A stretch of DNA of 64,000 bases from Tetrapyrgos nigripes. Taxonomy: Eukaryota; Basidiomycota; Agaricomycetes; Agaricales; Campanellaceae. The translations under genes were made by a program, and so were the position numbers. Positions 23,152 to 32,920 of the stretch are shown here, piece after piece. The notes below the pieces were generated by a model. It was not told where the DNA came from and ran no database searches. It worked only from the letters and a program-made list of their open reading frames with translations. The number at the start of each line of letters is the position of its first letter. Positions within the stretch are counted from its first letter, which is position 1. The stretch lies in the NCBI GenBank assembly GCA_013368315.1, contig JAACJM010000049.1, positions 124,001-188,000 on the forward strand. The letters are read 5' to 3'.

Positions 23152-24546
23152 TCAATACTCACAACCACTACCAACCGCTTTGGGAAACCAACTGCGTATA
23201 ATGTCATCAGTGGCAAGCCATTCCTCCCAGTCTTCGTCTTCAGGTGGAGTCGGATCCGAAGCCTCATGATAATATTGAAGTCGAAGCTCTATGAGCGACG
23301 ACGGTAAAACAGACAACGCAGAATCCAACGATGAAAGCTCTCGTTGTATCCAACGACATTCCAATTTCCCGGGTCGCAAGTGGAAACGTAAGACCAGGTA
23401 GCGAATCCGTCCGGGTGAAGATAGTGATAATGCAGACAGAATAGGAATAACGACTGCCTCGAGGCGTTGGAAGCTGAGAAACCAATGGATACCTCGAAGT
23501 TCGAGGTATTCGAGCTGAGCTAGCTTATGCAGGAAGAAAGTTGGCGAGGAGTCCACTGGCATTGAGCCGGAGTTACGGGTGATGGTATGTAATATCACTG
23601 TAATGAGGAGAAAGGTTGTGTCAGATTCATGTCTGTATACATCAGAATTGGACAACAATCAGGTGACTCACTAGATGAACAAGTAAGGCGGACTCTAACC
23701 AGAGCAGGTCCACAGTCTGAAATGAAACGTAGATCCTGGAATTTTTGTGGCCAGATATCGAGCTCTACCAGGGGCGAGTAGGAAAAGGACATTGTAGAGT
23801 TCATGAAATGGCTGCACTCCGAGAGTCCTTAACAGAAGTCTTCTTCGCGGATCACATTTAGATCGTATTTTCTCTCCCAAAGAAAGCGGACGCAATCCAT
23901 TAAAATGGAGTTCGTGGAGTGAAAGAGTGTGGAAGTGGGTGTGTTGAGAAAGTGAGGATATGATTTCGACAATCTGGTCGTAACCAGAAAAGTCGAGACT
24001 ATGAAGAGCGAGACAGTGTAATTTGGGATTCTTCTTCAAGAGCTCGGAGAAAGATTGGCTGTCAATAGACACTGGAGGATCAGAGGGGTCGTATGCTTTT
24101 TCGCGCTGAACACGATCTGAATGTCGGAGAGAAATTTCTTCGAGGGTCGTGAAGGGAAGGTTGCCAAAAAACGATGTACGGAAAATCTGCGTGATTGGCA
24201 GAGCGCAGGAGATTGTGAGCTTCCTGACAGAGGAAATGACGTCTTCAGAGAGACATGATGATCGTTCCGGGATTTCGAGCAAGACCCGGGCCCTGGGAGC
24301 AAAGTTGGCAATCTCTTGGTCTATAGCTTCCCGTGAAACATGACGCTCGCCAGTCTCGGGTTCTGCAAAGTTGGGACCTATCCTGATTTCACGGAAGAGG
24401 TACCGTCTGGATCGAGGAAGCCAAGATTTGCAAACAAGAGAACAAGCTTGCAGTGTTGCTTTGCTTTCGCTGGGATCGCTTCCAGGCCTTAGATCCTCGA
24501 CGCAGTCAATGATTTTATCTGTGAGATCGTTTGGAAGAAGGCTCAT
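23152..24546 (-). pseudogene. F-box-2, frameshifted paralogue of F-box-1
   Basis: The first 260 or so residues track F-box-1 closely (F-box LPNDLTDKIIDCVED, LQACSLVCKSWLPRSR; ISCALPITQIFRTSFFG). At about 23780, right after FLLAP, 38 bases present in F-box-1 are missing, so the frame changes and a 283-residue product would end in a foreign tail. Past the gap the original coding sequence continues in another frame: VELDIWPQKFQDLRFISDCG, an intron (about 23600-23672), then LAQLEYLELRG to WFPKAVGSG. This half keeps an internal exon that F-box-1 has lost. The 5'-UTR intron is conserved. It is most simply a recent pseudogene; a truncated product or an assembly error is also possible. Confidence 0.8.
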
Positions 24547-24963
24547 AATCATTCTAGCAACGTGCATCGGTCAGAGGCATCAAACAGATCGCAAGAATTG
24601 CAATGGTCACTCACGGTACGGTCGTGGCGAAGAGGGATGATAGTCGTCCAGACTCCAGTTGGCAACTGGTGGTAGTAGTTTTGAGCTAAGAGCCCACAAA
24701 ACATTGCGGGGCCCTTCAAGGCCGTGATACTTATCATGAGGCCGGATAGCGGATAGCGGATATCGAGATATTAAGAATATAGACCTCTCAGGTTAGCCAT
24801 TTGCGTAAGGTTCTGCAGGTCACGATCCTTTGCACTACCTTTTTGGTGATGTTTGCTCCCATACAAATCGACTGACGCGACGGGTCAGGGTCTTTTCGGG
24901 AAGCAAAATACATCAGTGAAAATCACGCATTGTTCTAACGGCGTTCCAGAGGTTTCATCTACA

Positions 24964-25113
24964 AGAACTGTTCTGGTATGATGCAACGTCGTTGGAACTG
25001 GGTTGCATCACCATTGGAACAACGAGAACGGTTCTGGCTCATAGAACGGCATTGGAGCCACTTAGAACTATTCTTGTCAGCAGAGTACTGCTAGAACAAA
25101 GTAGAACTGTTCT
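24964..25113. repeat. Cluster of four 11-base palindromes
   Basis: AGAACTGTTCT (24964-24974), AGAACGGTTCT (25025-25035), AGAACTATTCT (25064-25074) and AGAACTGTTCT (25103-25113). The last three are spaced exactly 39 bases apart. Extra GAAC half-sites lie between them. They may be sub-terminal repeats of the adjacent transposon or a protein-binding array. Confidence 0.65.
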
Positions 25114-25381
25114 CGCAGATGCAAGTAGAGGAAGAAATGGTTTTCCTTATGATAGAATTTTCTCCATCGGGCGCCATCCGTGAATCCAGGGTCCCTTTTC
25201 GTCCCAACTTCCAGATTTTTCGCCTATCTAGTTCCCACACTAGTTTCGTGATTCTGTAACGCTTAGCCGATGCCAGAATGAATGGTTGATAGGTATCAAC
25301 CGTCGTGCCAATTCTTGCCAAGCCCTCCTACATAGCACGACAACGTTGGAAAGTCGTGGATTTTTCTTCTTTCCATCGACC

Positions 25382-25660
25382 ATGCCAGGCGCACGTATCT
25401 GCCATGAAGTGAAAGAGTGCATAGTACGATGATATTATGAGCTGGATTATGAGGCCAAAGAAATAGCCCGTCTAGCTGCATGCTCCGTCAGTACAGTCTA
25501 CGAGGTCCTGAAGACTTGGCGAACTTTTGGTGTTGTCGAAAATCCTTACGCGTGACCTTCTGTCGGGTGCCGGATCCTCGATGCCCATGCCGTCAACTAC
25601 ATCTAGCGTGTCGCCAATAAAATAGCCAAACCAAGGGAAAGATGATTACTTGATGTCTAA
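25382..25660 (+). pseudogene. Tc1/mariner-like transposase remnant
   Basis: The plus frame reads MPGARICHEVKECIVR, stop, then YYELDYEAKEIARLAACSVS, TVYEVLKTWRTFGVVENPYA, stop, PSVGCRILDAHAVNYI, stop. This is the helix-turn-helix DNA-binding region usual in basidiomycete Tc1-like transposases. Each visible stop is one C-to-T change away from a sense codon likely for the family (CGA to TGA for Arg, CAG to TAG for Gln). The catalytic DDE part is not recognisable downstream. Identification is from pattern memory, not from a search. Confidence 0.7.
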
Positions 25661-26423
25661 GGATAGACAAAGGTCGAATAGTTTCGGTGTGTTTGAATGC
25701 AAATTTTGACAAGAGAAGGTCCGAGCTGGGTTCGGGCTCTGAATTATAATATTACCGGTTGTCTAGTCTCCCCTAGACAGACTCTGGGTCACCACCATAT
25801 GAGATCCCAACGACAATTTGTGGCCGAACTTTGCTGGGACACGTCAGACTCGCAATCGATTCGACTCTTCGAGGCCAAGAAATGATACCTATGCAAAAGT
25901 CAGAGAGCTAGGACAATGCATGAATGGGTGTGGTCTTGAAACCGAGCGTCGTCTTCAAGTGAAGTGTGAAGTTTGAATGAGAGTTTTCAAACAACACGTG
26001 TCAAACTTTGGAAACACGTCATCGGTGGCGGGCTCAAGCCTCACGCTCAGCCACTGCTGCAATCTGGGGTTCGGTAGGTACTAGATACACTTGTTCACTG
26101 GGTATTTCATAGACCATCTATGTTCTCGATGTACATAGTACTGATATATACGGATAGTATGATGACTTGCATGATGAAGGTGTAGACTAAGTAAGTAGAA
26201 CTGAATATGTAAAAGCTTCAGGGTATGTATACATGTCTGTACCCCGTGGGTTCTGCCCATGCCCCGCTTAATCCGTCCAACCCTCTGAACACTTCCATAC
26301 GGCCAGGGGCAGTAGATACCCGTACTGATCCCTAACTGTACTACTAGGGGAAAGAATGACTTGAAAATATGAATTATCGAGCGCTGTACTCTGTATGACT
26401 ATCGCTCCAATTGATTTACTGGC

Positions 26424-26431
26424 TATAAATA
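26424..26431 (+). promoter_or_regulatory. TATA box of SSP-A
   Basis: TATAAATA, 45-52 bases before the ATG of SSP-A; the mirrored site before SSP-D is at 57788-57795. Confidence 0.6.
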
Positions 26432-26475
26432 TTCGACAGACAGTGCAGTTTGATAATCCCCCAGTTCTCCAGACG

Positions 26476-26924
26476 ATGTTCTACAAGCCAGTATTCGCTA
26501 TTGCTTTTATGCTTTTCTCCGCCTTGTCGGTTGCCGCTCAACAAGGTCAACAATGTACGTGATCTCTCTTCTTCGTATTTCACCTTAAACTGATATTAAT
26601 CCCTGTTGAATGTAAACACAGGCAATGCTGTGAGTTTATGCTCAGTGTTCTAATCCTGAATGGCGTAGAGATGCTGACTTGTTCTGGATTCCATGCGACT
26701 CTTGCAGACCAATCCCTGTTCGTCTAAAGTTCATGGTTCCCTTCTAATACAAGAATGCTGATTATAGCCTGAACCAGGTCCCAAAGGATTCATATGCTGT
26801 GGCCCCTTGACTACGGAGGGAGGATTGTATGTTTTTTGCTCTAAATTTCCCTTACTCTCGACGCGTTGATTGACCATTTCTACTCTGTAGCTGCCACGTA
26901 GACAGCGGATTCTGTCCCCTCTAA
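26476..26924 (+). CDS. Small secreted cysteine-rich protein SSP-A
   Basis: Five exons encode about 60 residues: a signal peptide (MFYKPVFAIAFMLFSALSVA) and a short mature peptide with six cysteines in the spacing C-x5-C-x5-CC-x9-C-x6-C, ending FCPL. Exons 2 and 3 are microexons: GCAATGCT (26622-26629, 8 nt, Cys-Asn-Ala) and ACCAATCCCT (26708-26717, 10 nt). Later pieces read PKGFICCGPLTTEGG and FCHVDSGFCPL, stop at 26922-26924. The intron after exon 3 starts GTTCGT in all four arm copies, which supports the model. The family is unrecognised; size, secretion and disulfide pattern suggest an extracellular peptide such as an effector-like, defence or wall-associated protein, but that is inference. 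SSP-D in the opposite arm is the closest relative. Confidence 0.8.
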
Positions 26925-27737
26925 ATAGACAGCTTCGAATCGATGATGAGCCGCCACCACAACCCATCGGCCAGATTCAGATGAGTAGGAATTGGAAGAA
27001 GCGAGAGCATAATACTGTCTATGTATTTTGCATGTTTGCAGATTGTCTAATCAAATGCTTTGATCACTATCTTGGATAAGTATCACGATGGTCGAATAAG
27101 AATCACTGACAGTAGACAACACACGGCGTTCTCAATGGCGGCTGAGTATAGATACATAGATGGGCTGTCATCGCTAGCAGCAATTCTTCTTCTTGGAACT
27201 CAACCTACAGAGGTACTGCATTTTTCAGGGCGCTAGGGGTCCGGGAATGTGGCACTTACTAGTATGACATTCATGATTCGGGAGTGTAGCATTTTGGTGG
27301 CACTAAGTAAAGTAGTCTCAGGCCAGAGCTCGGCTACGAATTTTCGTTCCAAAAAAGAAACGCATGGAGTAGCTGTAGCCGTCTGGCCAGTGGTTAATAT
27401 TAGGCACCAAGTACTCGAGTTTGAACGCTTCAGCAACGTAGACCCCCTACCCTGCCTGCGAGGACGATTTGCCCTACGGCGCTGTTGCTTGCCCTGCTAG
27501 AACCAGTAAGTGGTTCCACGTAGAGCTACAACTCGTTACACCTGTGTAGCTTTTGCGAGCGGCGTAATTCTGTCTGTCTGTCTATCGAATGTCAGAATGA
27601 ACATCACTCAAGTACGAGAGCTTTATAGCCTCGGTAATTCCATATTTCTTAATAGCCATGACAAAGTTCAGGTTTATAAGAGACGGTACTTCAAGCGCAT
27701 TCCATTCCCCAAGTCCCAACCAAGCTCGAAACCAGCG
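26925..27737. other. Spacer between SSP-A and SSP-B
   Basis: No gene is supported. Most of it matches the spacer between SSP-D and SSP-C in the other arm. It carries the arm-specific insertion at about 27416-27586 and a TATAAG at 27675-27680 ahead of SSP-B. Confidence 0.5.
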
Positions 27738-28166
27738 ATGTTTTACAAGACCTCCATTGTAATTTGCACCCTTTTGCTTGCTTTTTCAGCCACCGTTCAA
27801 GGCCAAACAAGAAGTTCGTAATTCTCTAGCTTCCCTCAATCAATTCCCGGTACATACTTACGTTTTCTTCCTCTCGCAAAATCCCAGACTGTAACGCTGT
27901 GAGCAGTTCGTTCTTCTAGGAGTATTTCGTACTAATAATTGTTTTGTGCTCCAGCGCCATCCCTGTTCGTACTGACATTCTGAAACGTTCCTCATTTCGA
28001 TAATGACAGTATGCGTATTTGCTAGGTCCCGAAGGATATCGGTGCTGTGGCCCACTCACTGTGAAAGGCGGATTGTAAGCCAAAATCACAAATCATTGGG
28101 TCTATAGCTCACTCGAATGCGTATTTCAGCTGTTACGAAGGCGAAACGGGACTTTGCCCGCTGTAA
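27738..28166 (+). CDS. Small secreted cysteine-rich protein SSP-B
   Basis: Same architecture as SSP-A. Signal peptide MFYKTSIVICTLLLAFSATV ending near VQGQ, then the mature part NCNARHPCPEGYRCC, GPLTVKGGFC and YEGETGLCPL, stop at 28164-28166. Six cysteines, with seven residues between the last two instead of six. Exon 2 is 11 nt (ACTGTAACGCT) and exon 3 is 10 nt (CGCCATCCCT). The microexon borders are shared with SSP-A, -C and -D. The closest relative is SSP-C in the opposite arm, so the A-B pair existed before the inverted duplication. Function unknown; the product is presumably exported and disulfide-bonded. TATAAG at 27675-27680 is the likely TATA box. Confidence 0.8.
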
Positions 28167-28404
28167 ATCCATACGGGATTGTAGTTGAACGTTATAATCA
28201 GGTTTCGAGCGTTATCTGTATAATATATCTTGAATTTCGAGAATGGTCACATCTTTGCGCACTTATAGTGTCGTGGTTCAAGAGCGTGTTATTCCAATTA
28301 TCAGCTAACCTATGTCCCACAACCGGGTATATGTATCGACTTGATACCAATTCCCCTTCACATCCTCGCGAATACCGTGACGTATTTAATACGCAAAGAC
28401 ATGC

Positions 28405-29392
28405 TTAAGGAGCCGTATAAGGAGGAATCGTAATTTGCGTAACCTGCCAAGTCTTCCCTCCATCCGGAGTCGTCAATCCCGTATGCACAACACCTGCTCC
28501 TACACCCAAAGTATTCTTAAAATTGGGATCAGCACCAGACAAGATAATCTTCGTGTTCTTGTATGTCTGAATCGAAATCGTTCCATGGCAATTTTGTTGG
28601 CATTCGGTTCCGGTACCCCACCCGCCTTGGTAGAGGGGGCCGTCGACTGCGTTAAGCGTTAGAAAGCAGTAAGTATGATATGTAGACACTGTAAAAAATT
28701 GAAGGGTGTACACGCACAACTCTGGAGCGTAGAAACGACTTTCCCATTCACGGTGACGGTTTGGTCCCATGTACGTTGATCTGAAGCGAGCTTGTAGTGG
28801 ATGTCGATCGGGGTGTTTCCGTCTACTGGGACGAGAGGACCGCTTTTTTGGCCTCCGACGCTTTTTTTCGAGTTGAAAATCAATAAAAGTCATTATCATC
28901 GACCTAATGCAAACTCACCCAAAGTAGCTCGCAGAAACACACCACGAGGTAGCGTTTGCGCCACAGCTAGTAAATAAGTAAATTCCGAGGTCAACTCTCG
29001 AATCGAGAACAACTTGGAAGATTAAAGGCAAAGGAACATTTTGATAAATGGCGACTTAGACTTACTACGCCTGTTGATTCTGCAACTGGTCAGCACCAGA
29101 TTGAATCAAACCACTGGTGCCGTTGCTAGTTCCGGGCCATAAGAAAAGTGCACTGTAAAGAATCGAGAGATGTGTAGATGAGCGATGAGCGTTGGAAGAA
29201 TCTCAAGTGTACAACGTACTTTTGCGGATTAGTAGGAGGCTTCCCCGGGATAAACGTCGTAGAACTCTCAATAACCGCAACATTGGGTGCCGTGGGACCC
29301 AAGGAGAAAGCAGGACCCCAAGAGTCTGCTGTGACGAAGGGGACACTGGCAGCGGTGATGCTGAGGAGGAGGAATGAGGATTTGCTGATCAT
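28405..29392 (-). CDS. Secreted protein of unknown function
   Basis: About five exons encode roughly 230 residues. A signal peptide (MISKSSFLLLSITAASVPFV, cleavage near VTA-DSW) precedes WGPAFSLGPTAPNVAVIES, NALFLWPGTSNGTSGLIQSG, CGANATSWCVSASYFG, a stretch with PLVPVDGNTPIDIHYKLASD and WDQTVTVNGKVVSTLQS, and GGWGTGTECQQNCHGTIS. The C-terminus is TWQVTQITIPPYTAP. Four or more cysteines and many beta-strand-like Thr/Val/Gly stretches suggest an extracellular beta-sandwich, perhaps jelly-roll-like, but no catalytic motif is visible and I do not assign an enzyme class. Such proteins recur in basidiomycete genomes as uncharacterised secreted proteins. It lies just inside the left inverted-repeat arm and is read towards it. 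Confidence 0.8.
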
Positions 29393-31276
29393 CCTGACAA
29401 GGTCTGACGGCTGGAGATACTCCGTTCTTGAAGAAGTCAGGATCGTCGCATTTTATACTTCACGCGATGTATGTACTTATGTATGTATATGGATGTGTTC
29501 TCGACGCTGGTGGCTGAGGAAAAGGAAAAAAACAGGCTATTACATCGGATAATTTTGGAGCAGATGATTTACTTACTGACATGAATAAATTAGAATAGAA
29601 TTCGGCCTACCAGACCACTCCAACTAGTATGAACCGATGTAGGCTGCATAAAGGACCAACGCGGTTGCTCATTTGTGCGATGTGGACGGTTGTCGGTTCC
29701 CGTAAGATGGATCATGCTCCGAGCTCGGCCTAATTTCTGCCAGTTCTGGTGACCGGTTGGTGACGAGGGCCATTGGCGCCCGGCGGTCCGCGATGTTATT
29801 CTACTAGTACCATGTACCATGTGAATGTTAATAAAGCATGTTCATTACTGAGAACATGAGCGCATGAGCAACTGCAAAGGGTTTTCGAATCTACTGAGCA
29901 TTTGATCGTGTAACTATGTGGTCGTTGATGCGACAAAAAATTTGCCCGAAGAATTTTCCAGACCAGTCAGGGGGGTGCAGAACGGTTGTTTGTTGGGGGT
30001 TTTGCGGGTCTTCTAGCGTCCGGCTACAGCTTGAAGGTCGGGAGGAGTTTTCTTCGACGTCTCGAGGAAGAAAATATGACTGGCATTCCGAAAAATGTAA
30101 TTGGAACGGACAACATAAGGTCTACCAAATTGCAAATGTCAACGACATGCCAGACGGTGAACGGTGAACGGCGTGCTCATTCGCCACGTAAGGGGTGGAC
30201 TCGGAGAGAAAGAAGTTAGGAAACGCTACGGTGGCAAATGGTCAAATGACATTCCAGTTGATAAAAATGGCAAGTCTCGGAGTTCAAGTTTTTCTCGACC
30301 AATGTAACAGTAATTAGGTCACGTCAAACAATCCCGCGGGGTTCAGCGATTGAGCAGATATCCACAGTATTATCATCTGATCCTAGAGTTCCACATCCTT
30401 TCCTGCTCACGGAGCCGCTTGAATGGAGGAGAGACTCGGAGAAGGGAGACGCCCAGGAATCAGCAGCTCTCCCGGTCCCCTCAAGCTGAATCAACATCAA
30501 CTTCCCTGAGAGAAGGACAAGATCAGTCTTTTGCATCATCTCCAGGTCAAAACGACATACAGGCTGAAATTATGGAGATGCGAGCAAGGATGGAGGCGAT
30601 GAACAACAGAGAGATGAGTAGATAATAGATATCTGATACCGCCTGCTTATGAGTCGCGGAGTGGATTACAGTAGATACAAGAAAGTGATGTGTGATTAGC
30701 TGGTTTGATACAGTTCATCGCTTGACAGAGGGATAGACCAGGCCAGCTTTCGTCAGTTCACATGTACATTGTGGTCGAGGAAAAGACGTGTCAGGTGGCT
30801 GTGGTGTCTCGATGTGTCTTACCGGCGAAAGCTTCTCAAGGATGAAGTAGCAGTGAGCTTTAAGGAGACCCTTACTGTAAAGTTACAATGACACGTCGAA
30901 AGCAAAAAAAAAATACATTTATTTTCCCTTGATTTGAGCCAGCAACGCCAACGGCACCGCTGTCCTAATGTCCTAATAAATACAGTTACAGTTGTATGTA
31001 CAAGGGTAGTACCCTACCACCTTGAGAACGACAAACGACAAACGACCTAGAACCTCTACCAAAACACTACAACCCAACAGTCGACCAATTCGTGTAACTC
31101 GAGTGGAATGAGAATCTAACACCAGGACGTGTACGTGTACGTGTACGCGTACTTGGATCTGGACCGCCGTGTACGGGCACGGATACGGATATGGGTGCCT
31201 ATAAGCACCAAAAGAATGAAGAAAGGAAGGAAGGTTCAGCCCAATTGTCCATTAATTGGCGAACAACAAAGACGAC
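29393..31276. other. Intergenic region with no supported gene
   Basis: The first part is the promoter of the secreted protein. A plus frame at 30350-30625 ends with a charged, helix-like stretch (DIQAEIMEMRARMEAMNNRE) that looks like the coiled-coil tail of a longer lost gene, but no upstream exons can be defended. Nothing else is recognisable. A run of A lies near 30907. Confidence 0.45.
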
Positions 31277-32920
31277 TCATTTACTACCCACCCTCGCCAG
31301 ACTCTCATCCGAATACGGCAGCCTCGTTACCTCTACTCTAGGCATGACTGATCCTTTCTGGCCTCCTCCTGTTCCTTCTCCTTGTTGTCCTTGTTGTTCC
31401 TCCTCCCTAACCCTCCTAACCTCCTCATCCCCCACAACCCCATAAAACACCTCCCTCATCTCCTTACACGCATCTCTATACATCGTCTCGATTTTGGGAT
31501 CCCAGTTGAATGGGTTGGGTGTTTTGTCAAAGGCATGACAGGCACCCATCACTTTTTTGAAGACGACTTTGAATTTGCTTTTTCGCTCCCGAACGCTACT
31601 ACCATCCCCATTCCCATCAACGACTTCGTCTACTAACCCCTCCCCCTTCTCCTCGACTAAAAACTCCTCCCCAACAAGCCTCTCATAAAACCTCACCGTC
31701 TCCGCACAAAGCGCGTCCCACTCACAAGCATATATAACAATATTCTCCGGTAACTCTCTAATCATCCTCGCTGGAGCTATCCCCGGACTTAACCAAGGCG
31801 AACGCACGTCTACAGATGTAGGAGGGTGGAGGTAAGATGCGTCAAAGAGGTCTGTGAAGAATTTGGGAAGTTCTTTGTCTGAACGGACGTTTGTTTTTCG
31901 ACGTTCTTCTCGGGAGGTGGAGTAGTCGATGGCGGGGTACCAGGAGGAAATGGCTACGACTGTGCCGAGGGGTGGAATGGAAGTGGAGGTACCAGATGTG
32001 ATGGAGGAACTTGTAGCAGAGGAATTGGACGATGACTGTTCCGAAACCGACAACGCTTCCATCTTGGCCGTGACACCCTTCCCATTTCCTTCCTCTTCTT
32101 TATCACCATTACCATTCTCCTCATCCCTAACCCACCCCCTCAACCTATACTCCTCCTTCAACCTAATCGGCACACTAAACGCCATATTCCCCCCTGCCGA
32201 AAACCCACTAAAAGCAATCCTATCCCTATCCAATCTCAATTCCTCTGCATGCTCGATAAGGTATAGAGCAGCGTCTACTCCGTCTTCGATGGCTGTAGGA
32301 AAAGGATGTTCGGGAGCTAAACGATAATCGACGGAGACGACGACTGCTTCGGTGTATTCGACGACGGCACGGGCCCAGCGAGCGTCGTCTGTGGCTTTGC
32401 CGATGGTGAAACCGCCGCCGTGGAAGTTGATGACGATGGGATAGAGGTGGGAGGTAGAGGAGTCGGACTTCCCTCGTTGAGAATTAGGTGTTCCGCCCTT
32501 AGCATACGACTCGGGGACATAAAACTGCAAGGGAATGTTTCCCTTTACAGAGGAAATCGTACTAGGGATAACCTGCGTGAAGGAGGGAGACGGGGCAGAG
32601 GGCGATGCCAGACAGTGGAGACGCATCCCAATGTCCATGAGATTTCTCCACATGATGGCTTCGGCTTGGAGAGTCCATCGTGGACGAGGCATTTTGGAGT
32701 TGTTTGAGAGGTTTGGGGTTTGGAATGGCGATGGGTACGCTGGCGCTGGCGCTGCCTTTGCGGGGTAATTTGTAGACCTTGTAAACAACCCTCGGAGTAA
32801 GGGCAAGTCAAAAAAGTAATAGACACAGAGGTAGAGCGGGAGTAGAAGGACGTAGAGCAGAGAGAGGATGGGACTGAGAGACGGGATGGAGATGGAGAAA
32901 CGAGACAGCATAAGAGGCAT
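31277..32920 (-). CDS. Alpha/beta hydrolase, hormone-sensitive-lipase type
   Basis: Single-exon serine hydrolase of about 547 residues, probably acting on carboxylic esters. The N-terminus is strongly hydrophobic (about residues 5-45, LSPILSLLYVLLLPLYLCVY), so it is likely membrane-anchored. The HSL signature HGGGF (oxyanion hole) is followed by YRLAPEHPFPTAIEDG, the nucleophile elbow GFSAGG, an acidic residue in CEWDAL, and the histidine in GACHAFDK. A low-complexity Ser/Gly/Glu-rich insertion sits between the elbow and SSWYPAIDYS, making the protein longer than usual. The first true ATG is at 32920; the frame is open further upstream only from a GTG, and a possible 5'-UTR acceptor (TTGCTCAG) lies just before. 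It is flanked by long non-coding stretches, so context gives no hint of the substrate. Confidence 0.88.
   Translation of the reverse strand: MPLMLSRFSISIPSLSPILSLLYVLLLPLYLCVYYFFDLPLLRGLFTRSTNYPAKAAPAPAYPSPFQTPNLSNNSKMPRPRWTLQAEAIMWRNLMDIGMRLHCLASPSAPSPSFTQVIPSTISSVKGNIPLQFYVPESYAKGGTPNSQRGKSDSSTSHLYPIVINFHGGGFTIGKATDDARWARAVVEYTEAVVVSVDYRLAPEHPFPTAIEDGVDAALYLIEHAEELRLDRDRIAFSGFSAGGNMAFSVPIRLKEEYRLRGWVRDEENGNGDKEEEGNGKGVTAKMEALSVSEQSSSNSSATSSSITSGTSTSIPPLGTVVAISSWYPAIDYSTSREERRKTNVRSDKELPKFFTDLFDASYLHPPTSVDVRSPWLSPGIAPARMIRELPENIVIYACEWDALCAETVRFYERLVGEEFLVEEKGEGLVDEVVDGNGDGSSVRERKSKFKVVFKKVMGACHAFDKTPNPFNWDPKIETMYRDACKEMREVFYGVVGDEEVRRVREEEQQGQQGEGTGGGQKGSVMPRVEVTRLPYSDESLARVGSK

Larger units (their letters stand above)
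24547..25943. other. Transposon-derived region without an intact gene
   Basis: The first 200 bases contain the F-box-2 promoter and 5'-UTR intron. Beyond it lie a cluster of AGAAC/GTTCT palindromes (24964-25113) and a decayed Tc1-like transposase (about 25382-25660). No intact open frame is supported. Confidence 0.6.
25944..28269 (+). repeat. Left arm of a 2.2-kb inverted repeat
   Basis: Read on the plus strand, this arm matches the minus strand of 56107-58250 from GAGCGTCGTCTTCAAGTG at its outer end to CGCACTTATAGT at its inner end. It holds two small secreted protein genes (SSP-A, SSP-B). About 170 bases near 27416-27586 are present only in this arm. The two arms face each other across about 28 kb. 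Confidence 0.85.

Noticed and set aside
30350..30625. 91-codon frame ending in a coiled-coil-like stretch as a gene
   Set aside because: No start context, upstream exons or relatives; probably chance or a remnant.
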